Shown here: positions 35,226 through 47,468 of the stretch, one piece after another | Layout: each line of letters opens with the position of its first letter | Numbering within the stretch: position 1 is the stretch's first letter | Assembly: GCA_021292165.1 (NCBI GenBank) | Contig: JAHFWL010000296.1 | Coordinates: 620,001-684,000, forward strand | Direction of reading: 5' to 3' | Length of the DNA stretch: 64,000 nucleotides | Source of the DNA: Shinisaurus crocodilurus | Taxonomy: Eukaryota; Chordata; Lepidosauria; Squamata; Shinisauridae | Program-made: the position numbers and the translations under genes | Notes under the pieces: generated by a model | Seen by the model: the letters and a program-made list of their open reading frames with translations, nothing else | Told to the model about the DNA's origin: nothing | The model's database searches: none

Positions 35226-35588
35226 TGTTGGGTTTAGTGTGGGGTGCAGAAGTGAATGGAGTGCAAAACATCTCCTGACTTAGATTCAAGGTGACTATAC
35301 GTCATGGTCTGATAACAAGTTTGCAAGTCAACAAGTTATGTAATTATTGCGTAACCGTTGTATAACCCTCCTATTGTTTATAGTTAAATACTATAAAGTA
35401 GGGGTGAGCACGGTGTTGTGCTACCATCTTCAAAGAACCTCTCTTCTGCGTGTGACACGCCTTAATCTCGTAAGAGTCTTACAATTGAATAAACACTTTA
35501 CTATCAATACATTGCTTTCGCTTTCTTCCTTCCGTGCGTAATACTAAGAGTTAAGCGGGCAAAGCTTTTACTCTGGTTTACTCTAACA
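35226..35588 (+). repeat. Copia 3' LTR
   Basis: Near-identical to the 5' LTR, with TATAAAG at 35392-35398. Followed by the CAAAG target duplicate. Confidence 0.95.
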
Positions 35589-35593
35589 CAAAG

Positions 35594-36365
35594 CACATAG
35601 TGAATATGCGCTGTTGTGACTTTCTAACTTGTTTTTCTTTTTTTGGTTGGAGTGTCCCATTGCTGTTGTTTTGACCTTGCAAGAATGGCCATTTCACAGT
35701 CCCAACCTTGCCCTTCCTTAAAGCACAAGAATTGGAGGCCCCAGTAAAATGTGCCTTAGGATTAGAAAGTGGAACTGTCAATTACTCAGCCACCCCACTC
35801 TACCACCCTCCCCGTTCCCCTGCAGCATTTAGAGAAACTAAAAAAAAAAAGACAGTTCATATCCCATCAGTGCCTATGTGAAGTGAGGGTGCCTTGCATC
35901 AATGTGCACCACGATATGCCACCACATATGCCATTATATTGTCCATTCACCCATTCACTTTCCGAGCACTTCACAGTTCCTTTTTGTTTTCTTTCCATCC
36001 AGCATAGTTTGGTGATCATCAGGAAACCTGGTCATCTCATTGTTCAACCCAGGTCTGACAGAGCACTTTCCAAGAGTCTTATGCCTGATTATATCAGCCT
36101 GCATCAGATTCCTGGGGCAAGGGCTGTTGAATCCAGGTTGATCCAAAATGAGGTTTCTGCCATCCATGATTGAATCATGAATGGAGTGATGGTGGCATTG
36201 TATGACTTGAGAGCTGGCTGGGTGAACTGTAAGCTGTGTCACTGTCCATCAGCCCATTTCATGCTGCTTCAGGGTAGTCTGTAGGGTTTGGAAGAGAAAT
36301 TCATTGTTCTTTTTGAGTTCTACCTGCATCTGAAGGCCTCTGGTACAGACAAATACCAATGTGGA
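35594..36365. other. Unassigned segment
   Basis: No gene or repeat is recognised. Short overlapping frames on both strands have no motif. Confidence 0.5.
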
Positions 36366-37135
36366 GTGTTTCTACCTTCTGTTTGGCACTTGTGGCAAAT
36401 TGGGGATTTTGCTGGTGTGCCGCCGCCAGCAGTCTTCATATCAAGCTGACAGGGGTGGTCTCAGACGTGTTGAAGGCTCCCAGAATAATTTCCCCTGGGC
36501 GACTTCAACACTCATCACAGGACTGTCTTGTCTGGGGAAGCTCAGGATTTCATGGCTACAATGACAACCATGGGGCTCTGCTCTCAGCATGTAATTTGGT
36601 CCAACACATGGATCAGGATACACTCTCAGTTTGGTTTTCTCAGCTGGAGGATAGTGATCTGAAAGTGATGGTTTTGACTTCTATTCCCTTCTCATTCTCA
36701 AACCATATCCAGTTGTGGTTTAGACTGTCAGGGACTTTACACCTCTCTAAGGTTGGGGCAGCTATTGAAATGGTCTGCCCCTGAAGGCTAGTGGATTCTG
36801 ATGGAATGTTGAGGACTACAGGGGATTTTCTGTCTGGTTTGGTTGGCATAACAGTTGAGGGCCTAGCTGACCTCTGGTATGGAGAGATGACTTGGGCAGC
36901 TGACACAATCACTCCCAAAAACCTGCTTCCATTGAAGAGACCCATGCAGCAGCGGGCAATGATACAAGCAGGAAGGCAGGTGGAGAAAAGCTCATGAGGA
37001 GTCCAATCAAACATGAGTGAAAGCCCTTTATCGGGCCTACACTGTGGTGGAACTGAAGAAATTGTTCTTCTCCTCCATCATTGCATCCTCTCAGTGTTAT
37101 CCAGTGGAGCTTTTCCAAGCAGCCTAGGGCCTTTT
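36366..37135 (+). mobile_element. Degenerate L2 LINE fragment (EN to linker)
   Basis: Reads like a more eroded relative of the L2 copies at 15048 and 50848: 'ttggggattttgctggtgtg', 'ggtggtctcagacgtgttga', then 'cattgcatcctctcagtgtt' and 'ccagtggagcttttcc'. Coding frames are destroyed. Confidence 0.65.
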
Positions 37136-37934
37136 GAAACCTGTCCTGTGCTTATACACACTCAGACATCTGGGTTCACTATCAGAGGGAATAATCAATT
37201 TATTGTCAAGAGAAAAGTGGCCCTTACAACATATTAATCTTCTCCAATTACATGTTGAAAGCACAAGCAGGGAATATTAATATCAGAAACAACTTTGAGA
37301 GATTGACCACAACCAAGTCCATGACACAATGGGAATATCCTCAGGAGCTACTTCCAAACAACGTCATGGACAAGTACATTCAGAAGAATGGTCAAGATGC
37401 AAAACATTGATCGATAGGGATATTGAGCGTGTTGTGATTGTGTCATGTCAATAACTGGACTGTAGACAACCACATTCCACCCAGCTTAGTAGATGTACAC
37501 ACTTCAGCAATGCAATCTATTTCAAAGGTCAGCATGGAGCTCCCTATAATGGATGACAAAAGGTTTGAATGTCTGCCAGTGAGATTCCTTTGGAGGCCAA
37601 GTGAATTGCGGCATGCATGTTCTTGACAAAATGAGTGTAGATTAATATGAGCATGAACTACACATTTCCTAATTGATAAAAAAAGAAAAAAAAGAAATGA
37701 GATGTTCAGAAGTTCTTGTTCAACAGAATGTTATTTGTTATTAGTTTGAAAAGCAAATCCTTCCAACCCATGGTGCTCCTAATCCCAGCCTTCAACATTA
37801 CTATATCTACAATTTTGGTGGTTGTATACACAGTTTAGTTTCTATGTCTCATAAGCTGAACAGGGCAAGGAAATGGAAGCCAGAAGGAAGGTTTGGATGT
37901 GTTATGATGGGAATTTGTATAAACTGTAGGTAAG
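37136..37934. other. Unassigned segment
   Basis: AT-rich, with no gene or repeat assigned. Confidence 0.5.
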
Positions 37935-37936
37935 TA

Positions 37937-38190
37937 CAGTAATACCTTGGATTGAGAGCATAATTCGTTCCGGAACCGTGCTTGTAATCCAAAACACTCT
38001 TATATCAAAGCGAGTCTCTGGTGGGCGTGAGCGGGGCCGATTTCGGCCCGCTCGAGGCAAGCGGTTACATCCCTACAACTACTTGTCTTGCAAGACGTCG
38101 CTTGTTTATCAAGTCAAAATTTATTTTAAAAAATTGCTTGTCTTGCAAAATGCTCTCAGACCAAGTTACTTGCAATCCAAGGTATTACTG
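37937..38190. mobile_element. Tc1/mariner-type (pogo/Tigger-like) MITE
   Basis: Terminal inverted repeats CAGTAATACCTTGGATTG and, reversed at the right end, CAGTAATACCTTGGATTG flank a 254-bp element with no ORF. TA dinucleotides sit on both sides (37935-37936 and 38191-38192), the expected target duplication. Confidence 0.9.
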
Positions 38191-38192
38191 TA

Positions 38193-38771
38193 TATGAAGA
38201 CTCTTTACATAAACACAAGCCATTTTTTTTTTTTTTTGGTTATGTGCTACTTTGGAAGCCCTGATGAGAATAGGGATGGATGTGAAATTAATTAAGTTTG
38301 CATTTTTTAAAAAAAAAAAACCTTTGTACTTCCTGAAGCTATGCACGGACCAGAGCACAGTGATACAACAATATTGTTTTAATTTCATTATGGCCAGCAC
38401 CATCCCAGGTGACTGCCTGTAACCCTCAGAACTCGCAGGATTACAGGCATCCAATCATCTGTTGGAGGCACTGGGAGGGGTCTGGATGCAAGGATGGCTT
38501 CCATGCTCCCCTCAGCCTGCAAAAGACTTGGCCATCTATGGTTTTTTGCCCCCGTTGCCAGGGGGGGATGAGGCCCTGCCGGGATAAGTCATATCACTCC
38601 TTCCCTCCCCGCCCCCTAGAACACCCCCTTAATACCAGTTCCAAAGTCGTTCTTGTGACCTCAGAGCCGCAGGCCGTGCAGACAGAACTGCACTGGCTGC
38701 AAGGGCGGAGGGGGAGAGATCCGCATTTCCGAGGTCGGAGCTGGTACTCTGACCTGTCCGGCTGTCTAGAC
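38193..38771. other. Unassigned segment
   Basis: Contains poly-T (38223-38239) and poly-A (38310-38320) runs and a small inverted motif around 38412-38452. No gene is seen. Confidence 0.5.
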
Positions 38772-41105
38772 CATGGGTCCTCAAACTACGGCCCACGGGA
38801 TACATACGGCCCGCCGTGTCTTTCCATCCGGCCCAGCGGCCGATGTAGAGTAGAGGCTCCTTCCTGCGGGGGAAGGGGAGGAGGGGCGACGGAGCCGCCC
38901 GCCCAGAGCCCTGCAGGGTAGGTGGCAGTCCTGTGGCCAATGTCTCCTGGCCAGCCTTTCCTTCAGGGTAAGGGGAGGAGGGGCGGCTGAGCCGGCAGTG
39001 GAGCGAGGGCCACCCACCCGCCTGGAGCCCTGCGTCTCCTGCAGGGGAAAGGGAGAGGGGAGGCTGAATCCGCGGCAGCGGGGCGCATGCTCGGGGACAT
39101 CAGCACGAGGCCACATGCTCCCCAATCCAACCGCCGCACGCTCGCCCTTCACGGCAGTTTCCCACTCGCTCGTGGTTGCTCTCCAGTGCCCCAAGGTGTG
39201 GTGGTGGAGACAGTGGCTCAAATTTGGGGAAGTCTCAGTAGCAGCCAGTCTAGAGAGGTACGTGAGCCAGAGTTTTCGGCTGCAATCCTGCTGGGGAAGT
39301 CCTCCCAGCATCCCCCAGCATACCACAGGGGGAAAAGTCCGACAGCTCCCAGCATCTCCCAGCCAGCTGTAGTCCAACATATTAGATGGGGACCAGATTG
39401 GGGAAGGTGGCCTTAAAGACTCAGTCAGTCAGGCGATCACTCGTGACCGAGTAAGATTGTCTTCCAGGATAAAAAAAGAAAGAAAATTTACAAAAAGGAG
39501 ATTTTAAAAGGAGGAAAATTCTAAAGAAAATTGTGTAGACTCTAGCGATGGGTCCGTAAGTGACTGTGGAGGCCAATTCTAGATCCACACAGCTTCCCAC
39601 AGTGAGGACACAGGTTACCAGATGGAAGATGGACCTGTAAAGGATTCATTTGATGTGCTTTTCGCTTACACGTTTCTCCCTTTCACCTTGCACTCGAGCT
39701 TCTTCAAAGTCCATAGAACCTTTGTGAAAGGCCAACCTCCATTGAGAATGTTCATGGGCCAGAGCTTCCCAGTTTTTGATGTTTATATTGCATTTTTTTA
39801 GATTAGCCTTAAGTACATCTTTAAACCTCTTATATTGACCACCGATATTCCGCTTTCCATCCTTGAGTTGGGAATAAAGTTACTGCTTTGGGAGACGGCA
39901 GTCAGGCATTCAAACAACATGACCGGTCCACTGAAGTTGGCGTTGAAGGATCATTTTTTCAATGCTAGTAGTCTTTGCTTCTTCCAGTACATTGACATTT
40001 GTTCTTCTTTCATTAGCTAATTTAAATTCTGAACATAATGGTCTTAAACTGCCACCCTCCCCCCCCCCAATGTCTGTATAACTTCTCTTCAAAATGTAAC
40101 CCAGGCATGTAGCCAGACGTTAAGTTCAGGGAGGGAGAATGGGGGGAGTAGTTCTTATGGTTCATAGGCCTTCGATAGACAAAATTGTAAACTATTCTTT
40201 ACTTATTTGTTTGTAAAAGAAATTTAGGGGTGCCCAGAAAATTTAGGGGGAAGTCCCCTCTTAGCCAGTCCGTGGCTACAGGCCTACCAAGCCCTGATGT
40301 GTTTGGGGGGCCACCTGCTCATTCTGCTGATTGGGGCCCTGGTCTTCTGTCCCCAAGTCCGGGCCTGAGGGCACTACTGCTAGCAGATTTCACCTCCGGT
40401 GAACTTGAAGTCGTCGATTAATCAGACAGAGGTGTTGTGAGGTCATCTGGAACTATTTAATTCAGAGTGATGTCTTATTATTAAAATTGCTTTCAATAAA
40501 TGCAAAAATATATTAAACCTGCAGAAGGCCCTGAGGTTATGGTTGCATTCATATGCATTGCCCCCATTGAGCTTCTGAGTAAGCATACTTCTAAGTAAAC
40601 CTGCATAAAAGTTTGGCTATAGGGCTATAATGCTATGCAACCTTACCTTGGAGCAAGACTCATTGAACTTAATTGGGCTATTTACTTCCAAGCAAACATG
40701 TTTAGGATTGCTGGGCCTGGCTGAAACACAAACCACTTACAATAATTCCCATTTAAATTAGTAAGGCTTACTTCTGAGTAAAAATTCTTAGGATCAGACT
40801 ACAAAACATCTAGAAGACAATCTGGTGCCATTGAGGTGACTGAAATGACAATCATTTGAGTTGTACTCACTATTTATTTATTTGTTTGTTATATTTATAT
40901 CAATTTTAGAAAGCAAATTAATTTATAATTAATCTATTATTAATTTATAATAACTTTGCATTTAATCAAGTTTTTAAAAAGGACCTGGGTCCTTTTTTTT
41001 TACTTGATCCATTCGTTCATATTTTTTTCAAACTATAATCCGGCCCCCTAACAGTCTGAGGGACAATGAACTGCCCCCCCCATTTAAAAACTCTGAGGAC
41101 CCCTG
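38772..41105. mobile_element. hAT (Charlie-like) non-autonomous element with a nested LINE
   Basis: The left end CATGGGTCCTCAAACTACGG and the right end GAGGACCCCTG (reversed CAGGGGTCCTC) form the inverted repeat of a hAT element. 'catacggcccgcc' near the left and 'ggcccccta' near the right fit the family. I could not find matching 8-bp flanks, so the element is old or its ends are altered. The G+C-rich frames inside are not genes. Confidence 0.6.
39418..40105 (-). mobile_element. LINE ORF2 C-terminal end with zinc-finger tail (minus strand)
   Basis: Reversed, 39474-39800 matches 63640-64000, the C-terminus of a LINE polyprotein. The minus-strand frame 39910-40092 reads 'RTNVNVLEEAKTTSIEKM' and 'QRQLQWTGHVV', the region after RT in this family. 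The Cys codons of the terminal finger are decayed here. It is nested in the hAT element. Confidence 0.75.
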
Positions 41106-42128
41106 CCCAACACCATCACTGTTAATGAGCTTTTCTAGACAAGGCTTTTCAACCCACTGCTTCTGCTTCCAGATTCTTTGCAGGATTAAGATTAGACACA
41201 CAGTGCCCCCTCCCGCTTTCCTGCCTTTCCATAACTTCTGCTACATGACCTCAAGGTGGTGGTGGTGTGTTCTGGTGGAACAAAGCAGAATACCACAGCT
41301 ACACTTGTGGAGAGTTGCACTTTGTTTCGTGATTCCCCCACCACCAACCCCTGCATTTTCCCCAACCTGCAAAAAAAAAGAAAAGAAAAAAGGAAAGTGA
41401 TCAGAAAGCATGGGAGAAACACTGAAAACAGAGTTGCATCAAATTCTGCAGAGTGGTTGGTCACCCCACCGAAACCCATTCATCTAGGGTGTCATCCACC
41501 AGCCCATCCTGAAATTGATCCATCAAAGCTGTCCCATTCCAGTGTGGGTACTGGGCCAACACACAGAAGGATCTGGCTTATGAGGTGACAAGTCTCCTTT
41601 GCTTGGCAGAGGCAGTGGATCCATTGGCTAGCTGTCTCCACCTTCTGATGATCCTCATAGGTGACTCACAATTGTTCCATGAATTCCCTGGTGTTAGAGA
41701 AGAGGAGACTGGCCTACTGGCAGGACGTTGCTCATTTAGTGGCTGGCCAGTGTGCAAGCTCATCATGAACCCTACCCAGACCTGGCAATCAAGAAAATGG
41801 TAGGGGCACATTTGCATTTAAAGAGGAGAGAGCGCAAGGAAACTTCCCTGAGGACCATCTAAATTTCTTGAGCATGGCTACTGGACACGTGCTCCTGGGG
41901 ACTTTCTGGGCCCCATGCTGATTTAATTGGCTCTATAAGACATTCATTGTTATTATGGCGAGTTGGTTTACCTGGTCCCTTAAGGCCAGGATCTCCTACA
42001 ATATATGCATCCATTATTTAGTTGGGGATGGAAACAAACTGTCACATTCCCAGACTCTGAGCCCAGCAATTGCACATTCAAGGATCCAAGAAGTCCAAGG
42101 TGGCCAGCAGCACAAACAGGGATCAAGC
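41106..42128. other. Unassigned segment
   Basis: No gene is recognised. The last part (from about 42040) continues after the L1 insertion at 42701, showing that it was one repeat-like stretch. Confidence 0.5.
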
Positions 42129-42139
42129 AAAAGTAGACA

Positions 42140-42689
42140 GAGGTTTTTACAGAAATATCGAAAATTATTTGTACTAATTTAGAGGTCTGTCCAAAATTAG
42201 CATTGTTATCTATAACTGAGAAGCTTATTTGTGATCAAAATACGAAGGAGTTAATTGTAAACCTGTTAACTGCGGCCAGGCTAATGATAGCGAGAAATTG
42301 GAAAGTACAACATGTTTTCCTAATAAGAGACTGGTATAAGGAAGTTTGGGACATAGCCCTAAATGATAAACTAACTAGTAGTATCAAATGCAAAAAAGGA
42401 TTGCTAAAGAAGAATAATTTTATGGAGATATGGAATCAATTACTAGACTATGTATTAATAAAGGGGAAGGGTAACATGTCTTGTCAGGATATGTTATATT
42501 TTTGGAATTTAGACTTTATTTGATCAAGAGGATAGAAGTATATTAATTGGTCCCCTGAAGGGTGGGGGGGAGCACTTTATGATTTATTGTATGTTGATTA
42601 TGTTATATTTGTGTGACAATTTTGTATTTTGCTAAATATATTTTCTGTGTTATAATTTGTTTTGAAAAATAAATAAAATATTATAATAT
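42140..42689 (+). mobile_element. 5'-truncated L1 3' end with target-site duplication
   Basis: The frame up to 42523 codes the L1 ORF2 C-terminus ('LEVCPKLALLSITEKL', 'MIARNWKVQHVF'), close to the copy at 26186. It is followed by a 3' UTR and an A-rich end. The 11-bp sequence AAAAGTAGACA occurs on both sides (42129-42139 and 42690-42700), the mark of target-primed insertion. The coding part is uninterrupted. Confidence 0.9.
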
Positions 42690-42700
42690 AAAAGTAGACA

Positions 42701-43199
42701 AGGTACAGAGCTGTCAAGGTCACAAGCAACAAAGTTTCATGGCAACACATCAGACAAGGAGCAGACAGTGAGAGGGTCAGAGTTCATTCCAAAAGTACTC
42801 ACACAAGGAATCAGTCAAGGCAGCAGTCTGGAGCTGAGTCAAGGCAAGGGAAACTGGGCTCAGAATGGTCTGTTTGATGTTGTTCCCAGCAATTCTCTCA
42901 GCTGTACGCTGCTGTTTTTTCTGCAGAGGCTGAGTGTCACACCCAAGCTTCAGCTGTGAACTGTCAATGACTGCAGCTGAAAGGTCTTCCTTTTGAGCAA
43001 GCCTCCTACATAAAAGTAGACCTTTTCTCACAAGGACCCTGGGCTGCATTTTTTGCATAAAAACCAGCACAACCCACCTTGAAACAGCTGCGATTTGCTA
43101 TTCAGGGCCATTTTAAGCTGGGTTGCCCTGGTTTTTGTGCTAAAAATGCAGCGCCAGGGAACCGGAAGTGACGCGATGGGGAACCTGTCCTCTCCTCTG
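42701..43199. other. Unassigned segment
   Basis: Right half of the L1 target region, without a gene. A short ATT repeat lies at 43204-43217. Confidence 0.5.
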
Positions 43200-43559
43200 A
43201 ATAATTATTATTATTATTGTCCTCTCCTCTGAATAAAATATCTCCACTCCCTGGGGGCTCAACTGACTTCCACCCACTGCAAGTCAGTGCAGACCAATGC
43301 TTCAGCCACAGCCTCCCATGCTTCTCAAATGATTGGCTGCAGCAGCAGCTGGGCCAAGCTAACTAGAGCTATATAAGGAGGAGGCTTGAAGATTGAGGAG
43401 CCCCAGCAACAAAACAACCATGTGAGCTTGGCTGCAGGACTGTGGCTTATGCTGGTTCAGCTTGTCTGAGAGTGGGAAGCTAAGCAGGGTCAGGCCTGGT
43501 TATCAATTTAAGTCATAGTGCTGGATCTCCTGATTGTCATATCCCAGCTAACGTTTGGG

Positions 43560-44834
43560 AAGACCATTTTCGTTCAATTTTTAATCACCCCAATTCTTTT
43601 GTTTTGAACTCCAGCCCTCATTTAACATCTGACATCCCTGAATGGCCTTCAGTTGAGTCTAGCAGTGTAGAGGAACAGTTACTCCAACTAAAACCAGGCA
43701 AGGCTCCGGGACCTGCCCGTATTCCGTCTGAGCTTTTGAAGTGTAACATCAGTAGGAGGGCCCCTCTATTAGATACTCTTTTCTCCCTAATAAACAAATC
43801 TGGTGTAATCCCTGGGGTCTGGCTAAAGGTTTTTATCATACCAATACATAACAAAGGGCCCAAAGATGACTCAAATAGTTATCGGCCTATAAATTTGCTT
43901 TCTATAGTGGGGAAGGTTTATGCAAATTATTTGTGCCTTAAATTGAAAGCCTGGATCAATGACCATGATATCTTAGGGGAGGAGAAAATTGGGTTTCAAT
44001 CTGGTCACTCTCCTTTTGATCATTGTTTGGTTTTGTCTCATTTAATACACAAATACTCCATCCGAAAAGGAGGCAAATTATTCACTGCTTTTATTGATCA
44101 AAAGTCTGCTTTTGATACTATATCCCGTGACCTCCTTTGGAGCAACCTGGAACAGCTCTCTATTGATAGGAGGTTATTGTTTCTAATCCATACTCTACAT
44201 CAAAACACCTCTGCCCAGGTGTGCTGTAGTAATTATGGCCATTTCTCTAAGGAGATTTTCTCCTCTCCTGGTGTTAGACAAGGCTGGGTTCTTGCTCCCA
44301 CTTTATTCAATCTGTACCTGGCTGTTCTTCCCACTCACCTACGGTCAATAGCCTCCCACCCTCCTAAGATGTGCTCCACAAGTATATCTATCCTCCTCTA
44401 TGCAGATGATGATGCCGTTTTAATTTCGCAGACACGACTAGGTCTCAAGCGATTACTATCTGGATTTGCTGGGTTTTGTAAAAAAAATGTTTTAACGATT
44501 AATCCCTCCAAATCTAAAGTTATGGTATTTGCAAGGAGGGAGGTTAGATACTCTTGGTTCATGGAGAATAGCAGGCTTGATCAAGTTGACTCCTACAAAT
44601 ATCTTGTTATTGGGTTTCACGAGGCGACAAACTGGAGAGTTCAGGCGAGACGTGCTAAGGTTAAAGCTGAAAAAAAATTGGGTGCTATATTACAGTTCTT
44701 TTTTTACTAAGGGCTGGAATTTCATTCCAGCTGCTACTCATGTTTTTCAAGCCAAAATAGTATCTCAGATTCTTTTTGGAGCCCCTATCTGGTTTCCTGG
44801 CCTTAAAGACTCTCTTGAAGGTGTTCAATCCTAA
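43560..44834 (+). mobile_element. Non-LTR retrotransposon RT fragment, copy C
   Basis: The frame 43604-44710 (368 codons) is open through the RT: 'KAPGPARIPSELLKC', 'SYRPINLLSIVGKVY', 'FTAFIDQKSAFDT' (motif A Asp), 'GVRQGWVLAPTLF' and 'LLYADDDAVLI' (catalytic pair present, with one extra Asp). A shift at about 44690 moves the C-terminal part ('FIPAATHVFQAKIVSQILFG') to another frame. There is no endonuclease upstream. The LINE clade is not assigned. Confidence 0.85.
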
Positions 44835-45054
44835 TTTCAAAGAGCTATATTTGGTGTGCCCAAGTGTGTGACTAGTGCGCAGAGGCGTAGCGTGGGGGTG
44901 CAGGGGGGGCCGGCCGCACCGGGCGCAACATCTGGGGGGGCGCGCTCGCACTCGCAGCTCTCTGCCCCTGGCGGGAAAGAGGAAGGAAGCGAGCCGGACC
45001 AAGCGCCCCACGTCCTCCCTCTCGTCCTCCGGGGCTCGCGCCCTCGGCAACGCT

Positions 45055-45087
<33 letters not shown>

Positions 45088-45604
45088 ACGCGTGCGCGCG
45101 CACACACACACACACCCTAATTGCCACGCCGCGTCTTCCGTTTGAGCGGAGCAGTGGCAGCAACCGGGAGGCGGGCTGAGCCTGCGAGGGAGCTCCCCAA
45201 CTCGCTCTCTGCTGCGGCTCCGCCAGCCCCAGCCACGACTGGATTCTTCCAATAGATAGAAGACGGGAGGCGAGGGGAAGGAAGAGGGAGAGGTCAGGGA
45301 AGTGAGCACGTGTGAATGGCGGAGGACGAGCGAGCGATGGTGGGGAGGGGTCAGGAAAGGCCACCTCATGGCAGAACTGGGTCAACGGGAGTCGCTGGAA
45401 GGAGGTGAGACAAGAACGTTTAAAGCAGCCTTCCTCCATCTCCAGATATCTTGCGCTACAACTCCCAACGTTCCTGACCATTGACTATGCGGGCCGGGGC
45501 TGATGTGAGTTGAAGTCCAAAATGTCTGGAGGGCACCAGATTGGGGAAGGATGGTTCAAGGCATGAAGCCCATCTCTAAACCCCAGAGGGATTTCAGGGA
45601 CATG

Positions 45605-45795
45605 GCTTAATTATTATTTTTGTTGTTAGTTGCATTTTTACTGCGCCTTTCCTCCAAGGTTCTTTCCCGCCTCCACCTCCCTGTTTTATCCTCCCAATAA
45701 CCCTGCAGGGTAGGTTAGGGGGAGAGATAGTGACTGGCTTAATGGGGATTGGAACATGGTCCTAGGCAGGCACTCTAACCACTTCATCACGCGCA
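45605..45795 (-). repeat. tRNA-derived SINE fragment (minus strand)
   Basis: Reversed SINE body with 'ccctgcagggtaggttaggg' and 'gcactctaaccacttcatca', related to the SINE at 22857. It is nested in the hAT element. Confidence 0.6.
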
Positions 45796-46383
45796 CACAC
45801 ACTGGTTCTGATAATGGGTTTCTTGAAACCAAATATTGGCCTTGGCTTAGAGGTGATGACATGTCTACCACTTCCTTGTTTCGAGTGCCCTGAGCACCAT
45901 GGGACCCATAGGCTCTCCCTTCATTTAGGACCTCAGTCACAACTCCCTAGATGAAGCCATCTCAGTAGTTTTGAGGCCATGCACCTCCTGAAATTTTCAG
46001 TCCAGCAGCCCTCTTTGTACAGTACCTGCAGCAATGCAGCTGCTGCCATCCCATAGCTGTTTCCATGCCGCTCCCTGTAACATGCTCTGCTTCTGCCAAT
46101 GAGATTAGGGTGGATGGTGTGGTTATGCTTCACACTAGTGAAACCCGCCCTATTGAGAAATACAGGTAGTAGCCTATGTAGTCTGAATGTTCCCTCTTTA
46201 TAAATTAACATTACATAACGGTATATATGTGCAAATGACAGACAGGTTTGACAGGTCCTTACTCCCAAAGGGCTTACAATCACAAAACAGACACAGGGAA
46301 AACAACAGCGCAAAGGGCAGGAAATGGAGGCAAGGTTAGCAGGGGGGAAATATGCTATTATTTAAGTTACACACATATTTTGA

Positions 46384-46648
46384 TTAATTAATTAATTTTA
46401 TTTTATTTATTATATTTATACCCCACCTTTTTTCCTGCAAGGAACCCAAGGCGGCTTACATAATCCTCCTCCTCCTCCTCCTCCTCCTCCTCTCCATTTT
46501 ACCCTCCAACCCCCGTGAGGTAGGTTAGGCTGAGAGTCAGTGACTGGCCCAAAGTCACCCAGTGAGTTTCATGGCCGAGCGGGGACTAGAACCTGGATCT
46601 CCCGAGTCCCAGTCCAACACTCTAACCACTACGCCACACTGGCTCTAT
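46384..46648 (-). repeat. tRNA-derived SINE (minus strand)
   Basis: Full-length reversed copy of the SINE type at 22857-23107: T-rich tail, 'aaggcggcttacataa', a CCT repeat, 'tggcccaaagtcacccagtg', and the tRNA-like head ending 'ctacgccacactggctc'. Confidence 0.85.
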
Positions 46649-46858
46649 ATTGTATTAAATTACAATATAGTGTTGTGACTATTTGAGGTGACTTTTGAGG
46701 AGAGTTCATCAAACTCCTCCAAAACAACTTGTTTCTACTTTTCTCCCCTCATCCCTGGCTTTGCAAAACCTCCAGCTATTTTGCATTATTGTGGGTCTCA
46801 AGTATCCTCCCTTAATTTTATGCCATTTCTGTCATATTTTGGGCACATTTCTCTAGGT

Positions 46859-46994
46859 CAGTGTTCTCCAACCTTGGGCCCCCCAGATGTTTTTGGCCTA
46901 CAACTCCCAGCAGGCCCCAGCCAGCTACGCTGGCTGGGGCATGCTGGGAGTTGTAGGCCAAAAACATCTGGGGACCCAAGGTTGGAGAACACTG
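46859..46994. mobile_element. Palindromic hAT-type MITE (136 bp)
   Basis: Two arms starting CAGTGTTCTCCAACCTTGGG are near-perfect reverse complements meeting at about 46926. The flanks are CTCTAGGT (46851-46858) and CTCTAGGC (46995-47002), an 8-bp duplication with one mismatch. It is nested in the 2.3-kb hAT element. Confidence 0.9.
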
Positions 46995-47294
46995 CTCTAG
47001 GCACAATTGTCTGTGTGCAAGAAACAAAAGAACAAACAAAATGTCTTGTAGTGGGTACACAGAGGGTTTCTTTAACTAATCTAGTGGAAGAGACTCGAGT
47101 GCTAAAATCCACGGGTTAGGGGGCGCAAATTACTTGCCTTGCCCCGGGTGCTGACAACCCACGCTACGCCACTGCTAGTGCGGTTCTCTATCTGGAAGTT
47201 GGCATTAATTCTCTCGGCTGTCTGGCTTGGATACATTCTATTCACTTTTATCTTCGCTGCTGCTCTTTGCTTAAGCTGAACTGCTTGCTAAGTA

Positions 47295-47468
47295 CCGTAT
47301 TTTTCCGTGTATAAGATGCCCCCATGTATAAGAAGACCCCCACTGGGCGGCTTTGCAACCGTGCAAAGCCTCGGCTCGCCTCGGCTTACTTCCGTGTATA
47401 AGACGACTCTCAATTTTTAGTCTAACAATTTTAGGAAAAAGTATAGTCTTATACATGGAAAAATACTG
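47295..47468. mobile_element. Tc1/mariner-type MITE, absent from arm A
   Basis: The ends CCGTATTTTTCCGTGTATAA and, reversed, CAGTATTTTTCCATGTATAA flank a 174-bp element. TA lies on both sides (47293-47294, 47469-47470). Arm A has the empty site with a single TA ('gctaagtatgtcaagg' on the minus strand near 12040-12050). Confidence 0.9.

Larger units (their letters stand above)
30754..35588 (+). mobile_element. Ty1/copia LTR retrotransposon, full length, recently inserted
   Basis: Two LTRs of 362 and 363 bp (30754-31115, 35226-35588) begin TGTTGGG and end CTAACA, and differ at only about four positions. A perfect 5-bp target duplication CAAAG flanks the element (30749-30753, 35589-35593). The order is gag, protease, integrase, RT and RNase H, as in copia and unlike gypsy. 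A purine tract (CAGGGGGA) abuts the 3' LTR. The coding frame has one stop and three single-base shifts. Confidence 0.95.
44880..47174. mobile_element. hAT-type non-autonomous transposon (2.3 kb), absent from arm A
   Basis: The ends are CAGAGGCGTAGCGTGGG and, reversed, CAGTGGCGTAGCGTGGG. The 8-bp flank CTAGTGCG is present on both sides (44872-44879, 47175-47182) and only once at the matching places in arm A (near 12153-12160, reversed) and in the copy at 14830-15047. This directly proves the insertion and its limits. No transposase frame is recognised. It contains CAG/CA runs near 45055-45115, two reversed SINEs and a 136-bp palindromic MITE. Confidence 0.95.

Noticed and set aside
38409..39416. 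G+C-rich frames of 100-200 residues as host exons
   Set aside because: They lie largely within a hAT element whose ends can be seen, on both strands at once, with no recognisable domain.
44685..45481. Arg/Pro/Ala- and poly-Gln-rich open frames in the G+C-rich part of the hAT element
   Set aside because: Several frames on both strands are open at once, a CAG/CA run supplies the low-complexity part, and no transposase motif is present.
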